Source: Cloacibacillus sp.
Lineage (GTDB): Bacteria > Synergistota > Synergistia > Synergistales > Synergistaceae
Length of the DNA: 64,000 bases
Assembly (NCBI GenBank): GCA_036655895.1
Contig: JAVVPF010000003.1
Coordinates: 35,899-99,898, forward strand
Reading direction: 5' to 3'
In this document: piece by piece, positions 29,201 to 38,817 of the stretch
How the letters are laid out: every line of letters begins with the position of its first letter
Position numbering within the stretch: position 1 is the stretch's first letter
Notes under the pieces: model-generated
What the model was told of the DNA's origin: nothing
The model's database searches: none
What the model saw: the letters and a program-made list of their open reading frames with translations, nothing else
Program-made: the position numbers and the translations under genes

Positions 29201-30541
29201 TTATTTTTGTTTAAAGAGCTCCGGCTGCGCTTCGATAAATTTTTCAAGCGCCTCCTGCGACCTTTGCGCGTAGGCTTCGCAGCGTTCGGTTCTTTTTCTT
29301 ATTTTTTTGCCGGGGAGCCTCGGGAAGATGCCAAGGTTGACATTCATCGGCTGGAAGCTTTCAGGCAGCGCCGTCATCAGGTAGTTGAGCAGAGATCCGA
29401 CGGCGGTCTCTTCCGGGAAGTCGGGCATCGGCTCGCCGCGCACGGCGCAGGCGGCGAATAATCCGGCGGCGAGGCCCATCGCGGTGCTTTCCATGTAGCC
29501 TTCGACGCCGGAGGCCTGCCCCGCTATGAAGAGCGCCCCGCGCTCCTTGAAGCGCAGGCTTTTATCGAGCACGCGCGGCGCGCAGACGAAGAGGTTTCTG
29601 TGCATGACGCCCTTTCGCACGAACTCGGCCTCCTTGAGCGCCGGTATCATTCTGAATACTCTCTCCTGCTCGCCCCATTTGAGGTTTGTCTGGAAGCCTA
29701 CGATGTTGAAGAGCGTGCCCGCTTCATTGTCTTGGCGAAGCTGAACGACGGCGCACGGCGCACATCCTCCCGTCGCCGCCTCAAAGCCTACCGGGCGCAG
29801 CGGGCCGAAGAGCAGCGTTTTTTCGCCGCGCTTTGCTATTACCTCGACGGGGAGGCAGCCGTTGAAGTGGCGCATCTGCTCCTCTTCAAAGTCGTGGCGA
29901 GGGGCGGTCTGGGCGTTTACAAGCTCGCTCCAGAAGGCCGCGTATTCTTCCTCGTCCATCGGGCAGTTGATGTAGTCGCCCTCGGTTCCGTATCTGTTTG
30001 CGCGAAAGGCCTTCGTCATGTCTATGGTGCTTACGTCTACGATGGGCGCAACGGCGTCGTAAAAATATAAAAATTCTTCGCCGGTGAGACGTCCAAGCGC
30101 CGCGGCCATCGGTTCGCTGGTAAGCGGCCCAGTCGCTATTATGGCCGGCTCCTCCGGTATCTCGCGTAGTTCTTCGCGCACCACCTCGATGTTTGGGTGA
30201 GAGGCTATCTTTGAGTCTATAAGCCGCGCGAAAAGCTCCCTGTCGACGGCAAGGGCGTTTCCGGCGGGCACGCGAGATATTTGCGCGCAGTCGACGATGA
30301 GGCTGTTCATCCGCGCAAGCTCCGCCCTGAGTATGCCGGCGGTTGTGGTGGTTTTGTCGCCGCCAAGCGAATTGCTGCATACAAGTTCACCAAGCAGCGG
30401 CGTCTGATGCGCCGGCGTCATTTTGACGGGGCGCATCTCATAGAGGCGCACCTTTATGCCGCGTTCCGCAAGCTGCCACGCCGCTTCGGAGCCGGCCAGG
30501 CCGCCTCCCGCTATCGTTACAGGCTTACATGTCTGTGTCAT
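29201..30541 (-). CDS. trmFO: tRNA (uracil-5-)-methyltransferase TrmFO
   Basis: 446 residues. Folate- and FAD-dependent enzyme making m5U54 in the T-loop of tRNA. The FAD-binding motif VTIAGGGLAGSEAAWQLAERG opens the protein, followed by CSNSLGGDK, and the C-terminal FAD contact is FIAGQASGVEGYMESTAMGL. It uses methylene-THF in place of SAM, as in Firmicutes. The start overlaps the topA end by 17 bases. Confidence 0.95.
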   Translation of the reverse strand: MTQTCKPVTIAGGGLAGSEAAWQLAERGIKVRLYEMRPVKMTPAHQTPLLGELVCSNSLGGDKTTTTAGILRAELARMNSLIVDCAQISRVPAGNALAVDRELFARLIDSKIASHPNIEVVREELREIPEEPAIIATGPLTSEPMAAALGRLTGEEFLYFYDAVAPIVDVSTIDMTKAFRANRYGTEGDYINCPMDEEEYAAFWSELVNAQTAPRHDFEEEQMRHFNGCLPVEVIAKRGEKTLLFGPLRPVGFEAATGGCAPCAVVQLRQDNEAGTLFNIVGFQTNLKWGEQERVFRMIPALKEAEFVRKGVMHRNLFVCAPRVLDKSLRFKERGALFIAGQASGVEGYMESTAMGLAAGLFAACAVRGEPMPDFPEETAVGSLLNYLMTALPESFQPMNVNLGIFPRLPGKKIRKRTERCEAYAQRSQEALEKFIEAQPELFKQK

Positions 30542-32882
30542 TGGTTTCCGGCTCCTGCGCTTCTCCGCCCTCGGGCGCGCCCTCTTTTCCCGGCTTTTTC
30601 CACGATACGAAGTCGCATTCGGGGTATCTTTCGCAGCCGTAGAAGAAACGGCCCTTCATTTTGCCTTTTGTGGCGCGGCGGCGTATCAGCTCGCCTTCGC
30701 CGCATTTGGGGCATTTTATGCCGCTTTTCTTCACTATTTTTCTTGTGTATTTGCACTCGGGATAGCCGGTGCAGGCGATGAACTCACCAAAGCGGCCGCG
30801 TTTTACGATAAGCTCGTGCCCGCACTCGGTGCATTTCTCACCGATGAACTCAGGCTCCGGCCTCATGCTTTCACCGTGCGCGGAGACGTCTTCGACGACG
30901 GGCTTGAAGCTGCTCCAGAAGTCGCCCATGAGTTTTTTCCATTCGATGTCGCCGGACTCCACCTGGTCAAGCTCCTGCTCCATCTTCGCGGTGAAGCCTT
31001 CGTTCACTATGGAGGAGAAGTAGCGGACGAGGAAGCTGTTGACGAGCCTGCCAAGCTTTGTGGGGATAAGTTTTTTATCCTCTTCGCTCCGGTCTACGTA
31101 GCCGCGCACCGTGAGCGTCTCTATTATTGTGGCGTAGGTGGAGGGGCGTCCGATGCCCTTTTCTTCAAGCGCCTTGACAAGTCCCGCCTCTGTGTAGCGG
31201 GGCTGCGGCTGCGTGAATTTCTGTTCTTTATCTATGTTTGTAATGGAAAGTTCTTCGCCGTTTACCGCCGGCTCCATCGTCACGTCCTTTATCCCAAGAG
31301 GATAGACGCGGCCCCATCCGTCAAAGGCAACTACGGTGCCGCTCTGCTTCATCTGGTAGTCTGAGGCGGAGCAGATGAGGTTTGTGCGCGCAACGACGGC
31401 GTCCTTCATCTGGCTCGCTATGAAGCGGCTCCATATAAGCTCGTAAAGACGGTACTGCTCCGCCGTGAGAAAGGGTTTTATTGATTCGGGCGAAAGCGAC
31501 GCGTCCGTTGCGCGTATCGCTTCGTGCGCGTCCTGCGCCTTGCCCTTTGGTATGTATTCGTTTGGCTTTTCGGGCAGATAGGCGTCGCCGAAGCTGCTTT
31601 TTATAAACGCGCGCGAGGCTTCAAGCGCCTCTGGCGCGAGGCGGAGGCTGTCTGTTCTCATGTAGGTGATGAGCCCGGTTGGGCCGCGGCCCGGGATGTC
31701 TATGCCTTCGTAGAGCGCCTGCGCTATGCGCATTGTGCGCTTGGGCGCAAAGCCGCAGCGGCGCGAGGCCTCCTGCTGCAATGTGCTGGTCTTAAACGGC
31801 GCGCCGGGCTGTTTTTTATTTTCCTTTGTGCTGAAGTCGTCGACGACAAGACGTCCGGCCCTTATCTCGGCCTCTATGCGCTTTGCCTCTTTTTCGTTCT
31901 GTATCTCAAATGGCTTGTTTTTATATTTTTCAACGCGGAGCCTGTAGGCGCGCTTTTTGTCTCCGCTTGCGGCGTCCACGTCCATGAGCCAGTATTCGTC
32001 CGGGATAAATCTCTCTATCTCTTCCTCGCGCTCGCAGACGATGCGCAGCGCAACGGACTGGACGCGGCCAGCGGAAAGCCCGCGCTGCACCTTGTACCAG
32101 AGCAGCGGGCTCAGCTCGTAGCCGACGAGCCTGTCTAGCACGCGGCGCGCCTGCTGCGCCTCGACCAGCTCCATGTTGATGGTGTCCGGTTCGGCTACGG
32201 CCGCCTTTACGCCGTGTTCCGTTATCTCGTGCATCCTGATGCGGCATTTGTCGTGCGTATCTATGTCAAGCAGCGCCGCAAGATGCCACGCTATCGCCTC
32301 ACCCTCACGGTCGGGGTCGGAGGCGAGCAGCGTCTTTGCGCTGACGGCGGAGGCGCCTTTCAGCGTCTTGATGAGGTCAGCCTTGCCGCGCACCTGGATA
32401 TATTCCGGCTCAAAATCGTGTTCGACGTCTATCGCCATTCGGCCTTTCGGCAGGTCGCGGACGTGGCCGACGCTTGCCAGCACCTTGTAGCCGCCGCCAA
32501 GTATTTTCTCCAGGGTCTTCGCCTTTGCCGGAGACTCGACGACGACGAGCGTCTTGTCTTCGTAGGGCGCGAATTTCTGCGCCTTTGCGCTTTTTTTCGC
32601 GGCCGGTTTTTTAGCGGCAGGCTTTTTTGCCGGTTTCTTTACAGCAGCGGCTTTTTCTTCCGCTGGGACTTCGGTTTCCGTAAGCGTCTTTGCCGCCTTG
32701 GTCGTTTTTGGTGTTTTTTTCGAAGCAGACTTGGCGCCCGCGGTTTTTTCTTCCGCGATCTCCGTCTTTTTCTTTTTAGGCGCGCTTTTTTTGGCTGCCG
32801 GCGCGGCCTTTTTTTTCGGAATTTTTTCTTCTATTTCATGGGGCGCCTGCTCTTTTGCCTGCGCTGTCTTCTTTTCAGTCAT
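30525..32882 (-). CDS. topA: DNA topoisomerase I
   Basis: 785 residues. Relaxes negative supercoils. An N-terminal extension of about 105 residues is almost pure Lys/Ala/Pro/Glu, histone H1-like. The catalytic part follows: Toprim (VVVESPAKAKTLEKIL, then SDPDREGEAIAWH), the active-site Tyr in GLITYMRTDS, and two C-terminal four-cysteine zinc modules (CTECGHELIVKRGRFGEFIAC and CPKCGEGELIRRRA...CERYPEC). The start is the ATG at 32882 with an AGAGG 10 bases before it; the GTG at 32891 is too close to that SD. It lies between dprA and trmFO as in Bacillus. Confidence 0.95.
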   Translation of the reverse strand: MTEKKTAQAKEQAPHEIEEKIPKKKAAPAAKKSAPKKKKTEIAEEKTAGAKSASKKTPKTTKAAKTLTETEVPAEEKAAAVKKPAKKPAAKKPAAKKSAKAQKFAPYEDKTLVVVESPAKAKTLEKILGGGYKVLASVGHVRDLPKGRMAIDVEHDFEPEYIQVRGKADLIKTLKGASAVSAKTLLASDPDREGEAIAWHLAALLDIDTHDKCRIRMHEITEHGVKAAVAEPDTINMELVEAQQARRVLDRLVGYELSPLLWYKVQRGLSAGRVQSVALRIVCEREEEIERFIPDEYWLMDVDAASGDKKRAYRLRVEKYKNKPFEIQNEKEAKRIEAEIRAGRLVVDDFSTKENKKQPGAPFKTSTLQQEASRRCGFAPKRTMRIAQALYEGIDIPGRGPTGLITYMRTDSLRLAPEALEASRAFIKSSFGDAYLPEKPNEYIPKGKAQDAHEAIRATDASLSPESIKPFLTAEQYRLYELIWSRFIASQMKDAVVARTNLICSASDYQMKQSGTVVAFDGWGRVYPLGIKDVTMEPAVNGEELSITNIDKEQKFTQPQPRYTEAGLVKALEEKGIGRPSTYATIIETLTVRGYVDRSEEDKKLIPTKLGRLVNSFLVRYFSSIVNEGFTAKMEQELDQVESGDIEWKKLMGDFWSSFKPVVEDVSAHGESMRPEPEFIGEKCTECGHELIVKRGRFGEFIACTGYPECKYTRKIVKKSGIKCPKCGEGELIRRRATKGKMKGRFFYGCERYPECDFVSWKKPGKEGAPEGGEAQEPETNDTDM

Positions 32883-32900
32883 GCTGCACACACCTCTTTC

Positions 32901-33998
32901 TTACAAGCTGCTTTTAACGCTGTAGCGTCCCGGTGAGGACATATATATAAGGCCGTTTGCCGAGAGGATCGCCATCTCTTTTAAGATGCCGGCGGCGCTC
33001 ATTTTAACGGCAAGAACCAGGTTGTCAATCGTCTGCGGCCCATTTTGGGATAAATATTCGATTATTTGCCGGCCTTCAGGCGATATTTTTGCAACGGACG
33101 CGCTCTGTGCCGCCTTTTTGACGCCGCTGTATTCTATGCCGCACGAGCTGAAAAAAACTTCGTCTGATATATAGGGGTAGGCGCCGTCGTAGATGAGCCG
33201 GTTCGTCCCCTGGGCGTTTTCGTCGTATATCTGTCCCGGGAGCGCCCACACTTCGACGCCCAGCTCTAGCGCAAGCCGCGCCGTTATCATTGAGCCGCTT
33301 TTTACCGGAGCCTCTACGACTATCAGCTTTTCGGAGAGCGCGGCCACTATCCTGTTTCGGCGCGGAAAGTGCCACGGCTCGCCGCTTGCACCCAATGGAA
33401 ATTCTGAAACGAGCGCGCCATTTTGACAGATGACGTCGAATAATTTTTTATTTGAGGCGGGATAGGCAATGTCCACTCCGGTGCCAAGCACGGCGACGGA
33501 GCGGCCGCCGTTTTCACAGCAGGCTCCCTGCGCCGTGCCGTCGACGCCCCACGCGCCGCCGCTTACGACGGCTATGCCGCAGTCGGCGCAGGCGGCTCCT
33601 ATCCTTGCCGCTGCCTCTTTGCCGTATCTTCCGGCCCTTCGTGTGCCTACGACGCCGACGCAGCGCAGAGAAAGCGCGTTTATGTCGCCCCTGACGTAAA
33701 GGATGGGCGGCATGTCGCTCAGGTTCGTAAGTTTTTCGGGGTAGCCGCAGCTTTCGGGGGTAAGGATGGCTGCGCCCATTTGAGAGGCGCGCTCGTATTC
33801 TCGTTCGGCCCAGTTTTCGGCCTCTAATTTTCTTACGGCGGCCACTAGCTGCGCGGAGAGCACGGAGAGTGCCGCGTCTATTTTTGACGGGCGCCAAAGT
33901 TCCGAGGGACCCGCGCCCAGATTCAAAAACTTTGCGGCTGACGAGATGTTTGCGTTTGCCTTGTTGAGCAGCAGGTACATTTTCAGACGTTCATCCAT
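32901..33998 (-). CDS. dprA: DNA-processing protein DprA (Smf)
   Basis: 365 residues. Loads RecA onto incoming single-stranded DNA during transformation. The Rossmann-like core shows VGVVGTRRAGRYG, SGGAWGVDGTAQ, AVLGTGVDIAYPASN, SEFPLG and FPRRNRIVAALS. A short helical N-terminal domain and a C-terminal winged-helix-like domain (SPEGRQIIEYLSQNGPQTIDNLV) flank it. Its start overlaps comM by 16 bases; together they hint at natural competence, although no uptake genes are in the window. Confidence 0.94.
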   Translation of the reverse strand: MDERLKMYLLLNKANANISSAAKFLNLGAGPSELWRPSKIDAALSVLSAQLVAAVRKLEAENWAEREYERASQMGAAILTPESCGYPEKLTNLSDMPPILYVRGDINALSLRCVGVVGTRRAGRYGKEAAARIGAACADCGIAVVSGGAWGVDGTAQGACCENGGRSVAVLGTGVDIAYPASNKKLFDVICQNGALVSEFPLGASGEPWHFPRRNRIVAALSEKLIVVEAPVKSGSMITARLALELGVEVWALPGQIYDENAQGTNRLIYDGAYPYISDEVFFSSCGIEYSGVKKAAQSASVAKISPEGRQIIEYLSQNGPQTIDNLVLAVKMSAAGILKEMAILSANGLIYMSSPGRYSVKSSL

Positions 33999-35497
33999 GC
34001 GAGCGCCTCCCCCTCTCTGTAGCTTACCGCCTCCGCTATGTGGGCAACGTCCACCTGTGCCGCGCCTTCAAGGTCCGCTATGGTGCGCGCGACGCGAAGG
34101 ACGCGTGAGAGGCCGCGCCCCGAGAGGCTGACGCTTTTTAGCTGTTCCAGTATAAATTCGCGCACCTCTTTTTTCATGGCCGCGTTTTTGCGCAGAAATT
34201 TTTCCGGGATCTCCGAGTTGCACTGAAAGCCGAAGGAGGCCCAGCGCCGTTCTTGTATTTTTCTGGCCGCGGCGACGCGCGCCCGCACCGTCTCGCTCGT
34301 TTCCCCGCAGCTCCCGCTTACGGAGACGAGCTCTTCCGGCGTCAGTTTGGGCACTGGTATGTGAAGGTCTATCCTGTCAAGTATAGGGCCGGAGAGTTTT
34401 CTTCTGTAGCGCTCGATGGAGGTTGGCGAACAGATGCAGCGTTTTTCTTCGTCTCCCGCAAATCCGCATGGGCACGGGTTGCAGGCGGCGACTACCAGCA
34501 CTTTCGCGGGGTAGACGACGCTTCCGGCTGCGCGGCTTACGGTGATTGAGCCGTCCTCAAGGGGCTGGCGCAGCGATTCTATAACGTCGCGCGAAAACTC
34601 GGGAAATTCATCGAGGAAGAGCACGCCGCGCGAGGCGAGGCTTATCTCTCCGGGGCGCAGGTTTTGGCCGCCGCCGCATATAGAGACGGTGCTTGCCGTG
34701 TGGTGTACGGAACGGAAGGGCCGCTCCCTGTTTACTTCAAAGTGAAGGCCCGCTGTGCTGCGCAGAAGAATGACCTCCATCAGCTCCGCGTCGGAAAGCG
34801 GCGGGAGGATGCCTTTCAGGGCGCGCGCAAGCAGCGTTTTGCCGGAGCCGGGAGAACCTACGAAAAGGATGTTGTGATGTCCGGCGGCCGCTATTTCAAG
34901 CGCGCGTTTTGCCGCGGCCTGCCCTTTTATTTCGGAAAAATCCGGGTCTGTGGCGGGCAGTTCGCAGCCTACGTCGCTGTGAGTTATCTTTTCAAGCTGT
35001 TTTTCTCCGCGTATGTGCGCAAATAGGCTTTGCAGGTCGGGCGCTTTCCACGCGGCGACGCCGTCTATCAAAGAAACTTCGTCTGCGTTTTCCGCAGCTA
35101 CGAACAGTTCCATGCCGCTTTCTCTGGCAAGGAAGGCGGCAGGTACCGCTCCCCTGACGCCGCGAAGCCGTCCGTCGAGCGCAAGCTCTCCTATAAAAAG
35201 CGACGGCCTTTCCACCGATATATGGCCGGCGGCAGAAGCAAGCGCCGCCGCAATGGGCAGATCAAGCAGCGCGCCCTCCTTCGGGATATCGGCTGGGGCC
35301 AAATTTATCGCGATGCGCCCTTTAAGCGGCACGCCCGCCGCACGCAAAGCGGCGCGCACGCGTTCGCGAGCCTCCTTTACGGCGGTGTCCGCAAGCCCGA
35401 CCACTGATATTGTAAAGAGGCCTCCGGTTATTTCGACTTCGACCTCGACAGCCACTCCTTTTACGCCGTGCAGCGTAAGACCGGAAATATTTTTCAT
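33983..35497 (-). CDS. comM: ComM/YifB family Mg-chelatase-like AAA ATPase
   Basis: 504 residues. N-terminal S5/Lon-protease-like fold, then an AAA+ domain with Walker A GSPGSGKT, Walker B VLFLDEFPEF, and the cysteine-rich insert NPCPCGFAGDEEKRCICSP, then SGPILDRIDLHIPV. In Vibrio and relatives ComM is a branch-migration helicase that aids integration of transformed DNA. Direct coupling with dprA supports that role here. It overlaps the upstream yraN gene by 4 bases. Confidence 0.92.
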   Translation of the reverse strand: MKNISGLTLHGVKGVAVEVEVEITGGLFTISVVGLADTAVKEARERVRAALRAAGVPLKGRIAINLAPADIPKEGALLDLPIAAALASAAGHISVERPSLFIGELALDGRLRGVRGAVPAAFLARESGMELFVAAENADEVSLIDGVAAWKAPDLQSLFAHIRGEKQLEKITHSDVGCELPATDPDFSEIKGQAAAKRALEIAAAGHHNILFVGSPGSGKTLLARALKGILPPLSDAELMEVILLRSTAGLHFEVNRERPFRSVHHTASTVSICGGGQNLRPGEISLASRGVLFLDEFPEFSRDVIESLRQPLEDGSITVSRAAGSVVYPAKVLVVAACNPCPCGFAGDEEKRCICSPTSIERYRRKLSGPILDRIDLHIPVPKLTPEELVSVSGSCGETSETVRARVAAARKIQERRWASFGFQCNSEIPEKFLRKNAAMKKEVREFILEQLKSVSLSGRGLSRVLRVARTIADLEGAAQVDVAHIAEAVSYREGEALAWMNV

Positions 35498-35883
35498 ATT
35501 ATCGGCTCCGTTATGCTTTTGATGTATTCTATCTTGACGGGTTCGCCGTCTTCCGCGGTGACGCCCGCCGCGTCTATCCGGTAGGGCCCCGTGTAGTTAT
35601 GCTCGTCTGCCCACATAGCGGCCGCTTTGATGAGCAGCCGCAGTTTGCGCGGGCCTATCGTATCTTCGGGCGCGGCTATTATGCCTGCGTTTCTTGTGCG
35701 CACCTCCGTAAAGACTATCTCGTCTTCGTCCCGCGCCACTATGTCTATTTCACAGTGCGACTCGCGCACGTTTCTTGCGATTATTTGATAGCCGTGTTCA
35801 AGCATGTACCGCGCCGCGGCCTCTTCTCCGCGTTCTCCTGTGACCAGATGGCGCGGTTTTGCCTTTTTATCAGTCTCCGTCAC
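35494..35883 (-). CDS. YraN/UPF0102 family endonuclease-like protein
   Basis: 129 residues. Restriction-endonuclease-like fold with the GERGEEAAARYMLEHGYQIIARN opening and the catalytic-type E-D-E pattern (CEIDIVARDEDEIVFTEVRTR). It has Glu-Val-Arg where typical nucleases have Glu-x-Lys, so the active site is not canonical. Function unknown; the family is almost always beside rnhB, as here. Overlaps rnhB by 14 bases. Confidence 0.85.
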   Translation of the reverse strand: MTETDKKAKPRHLVTGERGEEAAARYMLEHGYQIIARNVRESHCEIDIVARDEDEIVFTEVRTRNAGIIAAPEDTIGPRKLRLLIKAAAMWADEHNYTGPYRIDAAGVTAEDGEPVKIEYIKSITEPII

Positions 35884-36478
35884 GCGCAGCCACGCCTTTG
35901 AAGGTGAGCCTGTGTATCGGCGACGGGCCGTACTGCGCGACGAGGCTCTTGTGGAGCGCGCTTGGATAGCCCTTGTGTTTTGAAAAAAGATACTGCGGGT
36001 ATATATCGTCCATAGCCTCCATCACTCTGTCGCGCAGCACTTTAGCCACTATCGAGGCGGCAGCTATGACCGGCACTCTGTCGTCGCCTTTGACGACCGT
36101 CTTTTGCGGCAGAGCGAGCGCCGGGATGGTCATGTTGCCGTCCACCAAAACGAGCGAGACGCGGAGGCCGAGCCGTTCTATCGACCTTTTCATGCACCAG
36201 AGCGAGGCGCGCAGGATGTTAATTCTGTCTATCTTTGCGGAGGAGGCGGCCTGAGCGCGCCAGAGGACGCCAAGCTCATTCATTTTTTCAAAGAGCGCCT
36301 CTCTTTTTTTCGGGGTAAGTTTTTTTGAATCTTTCAGCCCCGCGTCCATCAGAGCAGAACGCTGGTCGTTTGTGAGCACCGCGGCGGCGGCTACGACGGG
36401 GCCGGCTATGGGGCCGCGTCCAGCTTCGTCTGTGCCGGCTATTATAAATGCGCCGGAAATATTTACAGCGACTCCCAT
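35870..36478 (-). CDS. rnhB: Ribonuclease HII
   Basis: 202 residues. Cuts RNA at RNA-DNA junctions and removes single ribonucleotides. The catalytic carboxylates are in GTDEAGRGPIAGPVVAAA (Asp, Glu), LVDGN and the Asp in AAASIVAKVLRD; the Gly-Arg-Gly substrate-recognition motif is intact. It overlaps the rbgA stop region by 16 bases and leads into yraN-comM-dprA. Confidence 0.96.
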   Translation of the reverse strand: MGVAVNISGAFIIAGTDEAGRGPIAGPVVAAAAVLTNDQRSALMDAGLKDSKKLTPKKREALFEKMNELGVLWRAQAASSAKIDRINILRASLWCMKRSIERLGLRVSLVLVDGNMTIPALALPQKTVVKGDDRVPVIAAASIVAKVLRDRVMEAMDDIYPQYLFSKHKGYPSALHKSLVAQYGPSPIHRLTFKGVAARDGD

Positions 36479-37296
36479 AGCGGAGGGTCTTCCGGCCTCT
36501 CTAGGCTCATGCGTCCGAATTTGCCTGTGGCGAACGCGTCCAGGAACGTCCTGCCGGAACTTTCCATATCTACTATGCCGCCCGCGCCTAGCTTTCCAAG
36601 GCGGAGGCCGATAGCTTCAAGTATCTCAGCGGGGCTTCCCTCGGGCTTCACGCCCCACGCCGCCTCTATGCCGTCCCAGAGGCCTTTGTTTATTAAAAAT
36701 TTTATGCAGTCCTTTGCGTGTTCTTCTAGGTTTCCGATGACCTGTCCGCGCGAAGAGCCTATCCATGAGATGAGCCGGTGCGCCCTCGCGTCGCTGTGCG
36801 GGTCGAGGATGCCGGGCGAGTCTACAAGCAGAAAGCCGAGCCCTTTGAACCACGATACGCCCTTTGTGACGCCGGGGATGCCGCCCACGCTTGCCGCTTT
36901 GCGCCCGACGAGCTGGTTTATCAGCATTGACTTGCCGACGTTCGGAGTACCGACTACGGCCATGCGAAGGTCGCGGAACGACGGCTTTTTTTCAAGCAGC
37001 ACGCGCCGTATCTGCGTCAGGCCGCCCTTTCTCAGGTCGAGAGGCCACGCTGGGAGGCCGCCCTTTTTAAGATAGTCGGCCCATAACTTAGTCACTTTTT
37101 CATCTGCCAAGTCCGCCTTTGAGAGCACGACGAGCGTCTCTATCTTAGGCGCGAACAAAGAGAGCATCGGCGACGACGAAAGCCGCGGCGCGCGCGCGTC
37201 GCGCACCTCTATGAGCAGGTCTATGCTTTTGGCAAGCGCCTCAAGCTGGCGCTTGCCCTTTGCCATATGTCCCGGGTACCAGACTGTACGCGGCAT
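36463..37296 (-). CDS. rbgA: Ribosome biogenesis GTPase RbgA/YlqF
   Basis: 277 residues. Circularly permuted GTPase that promotes late 50S assembly. The G motifs come in the order G4 (VLSKADL), G1 (GTPNVGKSMLINQL), G2 (GGIPGVTKG) and G3 (DSPG), which defines the YlqF class. A C-terminal helical domain follows. The start ATG lies one base beyond the lepB stop, so the pair is a unit; the same lepB-ylqF-rnhB order occurs in Bacillus. Confidence 0.94.
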   Translation of the reverse strand: MPRTVWYPGHMAKGKRQLEALAKSIDLLIEVRDARAPRLSSSPMLSLFAPKIETLVVLSKADLADEKVTKLWADYLKKGGLPAWPLDLRKGGLTQIRRVLLEKKPSFRDLRMAVVGTPNVGKSMLINQLVGRKAASVGGIPGVTKGVSWFKGLGFLLVDSPGILDPHSDARAHRLISWIGSSRGQVIGNLEEHAKDCIKFLINKGLWDGIEAAWGVKPEGSPAEILEAIGLRLGKLGAGGIVDMESSGRTFLDAFATGKFGRMSLERPEDPPLWESL

Positions 37297-37297
37297 A

Positions 37298-37813
37298 CTA
37301 TTTCAGCAATCCGATCCGATTTAGCGGCCAGTACCTGAAGACGGCGGGGCCGCGCAGGAAATTTTTAGGCACGAAGCCCCAGAAGCGTCCGTCCTGAGAG
37401 TTGGGCCGGTTGTCCCCCAGGCAGAAATAATTATCCTCCGGCACCGTGAGCGGCGCCATATTGTAGCTGTCTGTATTTTTTACATAAGGCTCGAAGGATT
37501 CTTTGTCGTTTATGTAGACGACGCCGTTTTTCATCTCGACCTTATCGCCGGGAAGGCCGATGACCCTCTTCACAAAGTCGCGCCTCGGATCTACCGGATA
37601 TTTGAAGACGACGATGTCTCCGCGCTTTGGGTCTATCGTAGGAAGGCTGTACCAGAATTTGAGCACCAGCACGCGGTCGCCTATCTCAAGCGTCGGTATC
37701 ATCGAACCGCTCGGTATCCAGAATGCCTGTATGACAAAGGTACGAAGTATCAGGGCAAGCACTACCGCCCATAAAACAGTTTCTATAGTTTCACGCCACC
37801 AAGGTTTGGCCAT
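37298..37813 (-). CDS. lepB: Signal peptidase I
   Basis: 171 residues, the short Gram-positive-type form. One N-terminal transmembrane helix (about 11-32), the catalytic Ser in WIPSGSMIPTL (about 37) and the Lys general base in RRDFVKRVIGLPGDKVE (about 83). The C-terminal box GDNRPNSQDGRFWGFVP is intact. It removes signal peptides outside the inner membrane; clients here include the S55 protein and BamA. It heads the long minus-strand run to trmFO. Confidence 0.95.
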   Translation of the reverse strand: MAKPWWRETIETVLWAVVLALILRTFVIQAFWIPSGSMIPTLEIGDRVLVLKFWYSLPTIDPKRGDIVVFKYPVDPRRDFVKRVIGLPGDKVEMKNGVVYINDKESFEPYVKNTDSYNMAPLTVPEDNYFCLGDNRPNSQDGRFWGFVPKNFLRGPAVFRYWPLNRIGLLK

Positions 37814-38019
37814 TGTTTTACCTCCAGAAGTTATAAACAGATATTGGTCTTTCTATCGCGCGCCCGCCGAACCGCAAAAATCTGATGCGAAAGGCGTACG
37901 CGCCGGTTGTTTTCTTAAAAGTTATTTTCTGCGAACGCGAATATTTTTACAACCGGTATTGTAACACATTTGCACCGGGTGATGAAAGCAAAGCGCCGCA
38001 GCATAAGGCTGCGCTTTCG

Positions 38020-38817
38020 CTAAAATTCAAATATCCCCACCACTGCTGTGTGGTCCGACGGACGTTCCATCGCGCGCAGCGAGCGTTCCACATGGACGCC
38101 TGTGCAGCACGATGAGGCGCTCTGCGTGCCAAGTATATGGTCTATGCGCCAGCCGATGTTTCTTGTAAGCGCGTCCTTGACGCGGTAGTCCCAAAAGGTG
38201 TATTCCCCCTCTTGGGGAAGGCGCTCGCGGAAGATGTCCACAAGCCCCCACTCCATCGCCTCTTTGAGCGCCGCCTTTACGTCCTCGTGGAAACAGACGT
38301 GGTCTTTTTTATTTTTGGGGTTGGCGACGTCGATGTCGGTCGGCGCGACGTTAAGGTCGCCCACCCAGACTACTTTGTCTTCTGGGCTGCATTTTGCTTC
38401 AAGCAGCGCGCGCACGCGCGCTATAAAGCGCAGCTTATACTGGTAGTCGGGATGGTCTATCTCTTTGCCCTGCGGGATGTAGGTGTTGAGCACCGTGACG
38501 TCGCCGAAGCGCACGAGCGCCACTCTTGCCTTTTCAGACTCCTCGCGCCCCTCTTCCGCCTCGCCAAGCCCGAAGGCCGCCTCATCCGCCTTTTCTTTGG
38601 AGATGACCGCGACGCCGTTGTAGCTCTTCATGCCGCAAAAGACGCAGTGGTATCCCCTCTCTTCAAAAAAGGCAAAGGGAAACTCCGCGTCTTGGCATTT
38701 TGTCTCCTGAAGGCATATAACGTCCGGAGCTCCTTCCGAAGAAAGCCAGATATCAAGTATCGGAAGACGGCTCTTGACTGAATTTACGTTGAATGTTGCG
38801 ATTTTTATCCTCTGCAT
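38020..38817 (-). CDS. xth: Exodeoxyribonuclease III / AP endonuclease
   Basis: 265 residues. EEP-fold enzyme that incises abasic sites and trims 3' ends. Metal-binding Glu in CLQETKCQD, catalytic Tyr in NTYIPQG, GDLNVAPTDIDVANP, and the terminal SDHTAVVG with the catalytic His are all present. It stands alone between lepB and dapF. The abasic-site activity complements the Nth glycosylase at 14318. Confidence 0.95.
   Translation of the reverse strand: MQRIKIATFNVNSVKSRLPILDIWLSSEGAPDVICLQETKCQDAEFPFAFFEERGYHCVFCGMKSYNGVAVISKEKADEAAFGLGEAEEGREESEKARVALVRFGDVTVLNTYIPQGKEIDHPDYQYKLRFIARVRALLEAKCSPEDKVVWVGDLNVAPTDIDVANPKNKKDHVCFHEDVKAALKEAMEWGLVDIFRERLPQEGEYTFWDYRVKDALTRNIGWRIDHILGTQSASSCCTGVHVERSLRAMERPSDHTAVVGIFEF

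Noticed and set aside
37814..38019. Hairpin near 37990-38015 as terminator of xth
   Set aside because: The stem has a three-base bulge and no proper T tract; too weak to list as a feature.
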